Origin: CALMFT01 sp964563595
Lineage (GTDB): Bacteria > Patescibacteriota > Gracilibacteria > Absconditabacterales > Absconditicoccaceae
DNA: 6,759 nucleotides
NCBI GenBank assembly: GCA_964563595.1
Contig: CAZLWR010000040.1
Location: forward strand, 1-6,759
Reading direction: 5' to 3'
Part shown: positions 5,954 through 6,759 of the stretch, piece after piece
Numbering within the stretch: position 1 is the stretch's first letter
Layout: each line of letters starts with the position of its first letter
Position numbers and translations under genes: made by a program
Notes under the pieces: generated by a model
What the model was told of the DNA's origin: nothing
The model's database searches: none
The model's input: only the letters and a program-made list of their open reading frames with translations

Positions 5954-6759
5954 ATGAAGCTCGCTATCTTATTTTGGTTTTATAAAGACTTTGATGTGTG
6001 TGAAAATAGATTACAACTTATCAAAAAATATAATCCAGATATGAATATATTCTGACTATATGGCGGTCCACAGGAAAACTTTTCTTGAGCTCAAACGCAG
6101 TTAGGATGATATATGGATGATATGTATATGATTCCCTCTGAAGACGGTTTTTACAAATGGATTCATGGAGATTTGTGTATCGTAGATCGATTTCAGCAGA
6201 GATGATCTTGATTGGAGCGAGATAGTATTGTGATTCATCAATGGGATTTATTAGCTTTCATACCATATGATGAGCTGTTTGTAAATCTTGAAAAGGATCA
6301 GCTTCATCTTTGTGATTATGGACATATAACTCCTGAGTTTGAGGAGGAACGAGATTGGACTTCCCAAAAAGTATGTGATGAGTGATGAAAAGATGAACGT
6401 TTGCTACCTCATATGAGACCCAATTATATAGCGTTTAAAGAGTTGATTAAGCAAAAATATTGATATCAAAAGTCTCTTTCTTATTGTGTTTTGATGTTCG
6501 GCGTTTTGTCTAGGAAATTTCTGGAACTGTATGCTGAGATCGAAGAAAAAGAAATAGGATTTTTGGAATATAAGATTCCTACGTATGCTGATATTTTCTG
6601 AATACCTCTATTGGAATTGGACTTAGGTGAGAAGTGAGATAAGATCGAAGAAAAACCTATGAATGCTGAAGTGCTTGAGATCAAAGAAGAATATATTGCG
6701 AATGAATTACAAAAAACAGACGGCTGGAGGATATTCCATCCCTATTTTCATATCTATAA
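5954..6759 (+). CDS. Probable glycosyltransferase-like protein, 3' end beyond the window
   Basis: This frame of 268 codons plus two bases is open at the right edge; the final TAA at 6757-6759 is in another frame. The N-terminus KLAILFWFYKDFDVCENRLQ followed by NIFGLYGG (31-38) resembles the first strand and helix of a GT-A-type nucleotide-binding fold. VIHQWDLLAFIPYDEL (93-108) could hold the acidic metal-binding position (Asp98), and GWRIFHPYF near 257-265 resembles late GT motifs. The assignment is fold-level resemblance only. Ten of 20 glycines are TGA (residues 34, 45, 52, 84, 86, 144, 145, 170, 216, 228), including an adjacent TGA-TGA pair at 6383-6388. No membrane helix is evident. The start ATG lacks a Shine-Dalgarno motif. 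The 52-base gap upstream holds only AT-rich sequence and a weak 5-base inverted repeat. If correct, it would add sugars to an acceptor, perhaps for surface glycans. Confidence 0.6.

Larger units (their letters stand above)
1..6759. other. Genetic code 25 region (TGA read as glycine)
   Basis: Eleven genes need TGA to be read as a sense codon to reach their natural length. Hand count of in-frame TGA per gene, left to right: 6, 1, 0, 1, 2, 3, 15, 3, 4, 0, 10 (total 45). Where the family is recognisable the TGA sits where a glycine is expected, for example the second glycine of the Gly-Gly before the CGWLKDRFG motif of the VOC protein. The complete genes stop at TAA or TAG only. UGA-to-glycine recoding is known from Gracilibacteria and Absconditabacteria. 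The matching tRNA-Gly with a UCA anticodon is not in this window. Confidence 0.95.

Noticed and set aside
6481..6684. Serine-rich minus-strand open frame near the right edge
   Set aside because: It is the antisense of Glu/Lys-rich coding sequence in the last gene.
1..6759. TGA as tryptophan (code 4) or selenocysteine
   Set aside because: TGA sits at glycine-conserved sites while conserved tryptophans use TGG. 45 sites across unrelated families without SECIS-like structures do not fit selenocysteine.

Overview
The window is AT-rich bacterial DNA in which TGA is read as glycine (genetic code 25). This points to a member of the Candidate Phyla Radiation such as Gracilibacteria (BD1-5) or Absconditabacteria (SR1). 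By hand count, 45 in-frame TGA codons lie inside otherwise intact genes. Several fall at glycines that are conserved in the recognisable families, and every complete gene here ends in TAA or TAG (7 TAA, 2 TAG), never TGA. Read with the standard code, most of these genes would look like short fragments.

Layout. A leftward gene of unknown function (1-478, cut by the window edge) is followed by a 122-base AT-rich divergent region. This region holds a consensus-like leftward promoter and a weaker candidate rightward one. From 601 to the right edge ten genes all point rightward with gaps of 15 to 65 bases, and no terminator hairpin is visible between them, so they could form one or a few transcripts. 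They are: two SRPBCC/AHSA1-type proteins (601-1059, 1093-1539), a DUF1801 protein (1555-1941), a two-domain PhnB-like VOC protein (1958-2797), an Imm5-like putative immunity protein (2863-3297), an MFS transporter (3343-4497), a small two-helix membrane protein (4534-4866), a second and different DUF1801 protein (4890-5267), a 2H phosphoesterase / RNA-ligase-like protein (5302-5901), and a probable glycosyltransferase-like protein that runs off the right edge (5954-6759).

How the genes fit together. The first four rightward genes are small ligand-binding or enzyme-like families that often travel together in environmental bacteria; their substrates are unknown. The rest are a mixed accessory set (transport, small membrane protein, nucleotide or RNA processing, possible glycan work), and no single pathway is evident.

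The most informative pattern is uneven use of TGA. In 601-2797 only 4 of 48 glycines are TGA, and in the 2H gene 0 of 9. In the remaining genes 41 of 94 glycines are TGA. This suggests that the 601-2797 cassette, and perhaps the 2H gene, came more recently from a standard-code donor and are still being converted to the host code. No RNA gene, mobile element, CRISPR array or long repeat was seen, and almost no start codon has a recognisable Shine-Dalgarno sequence.
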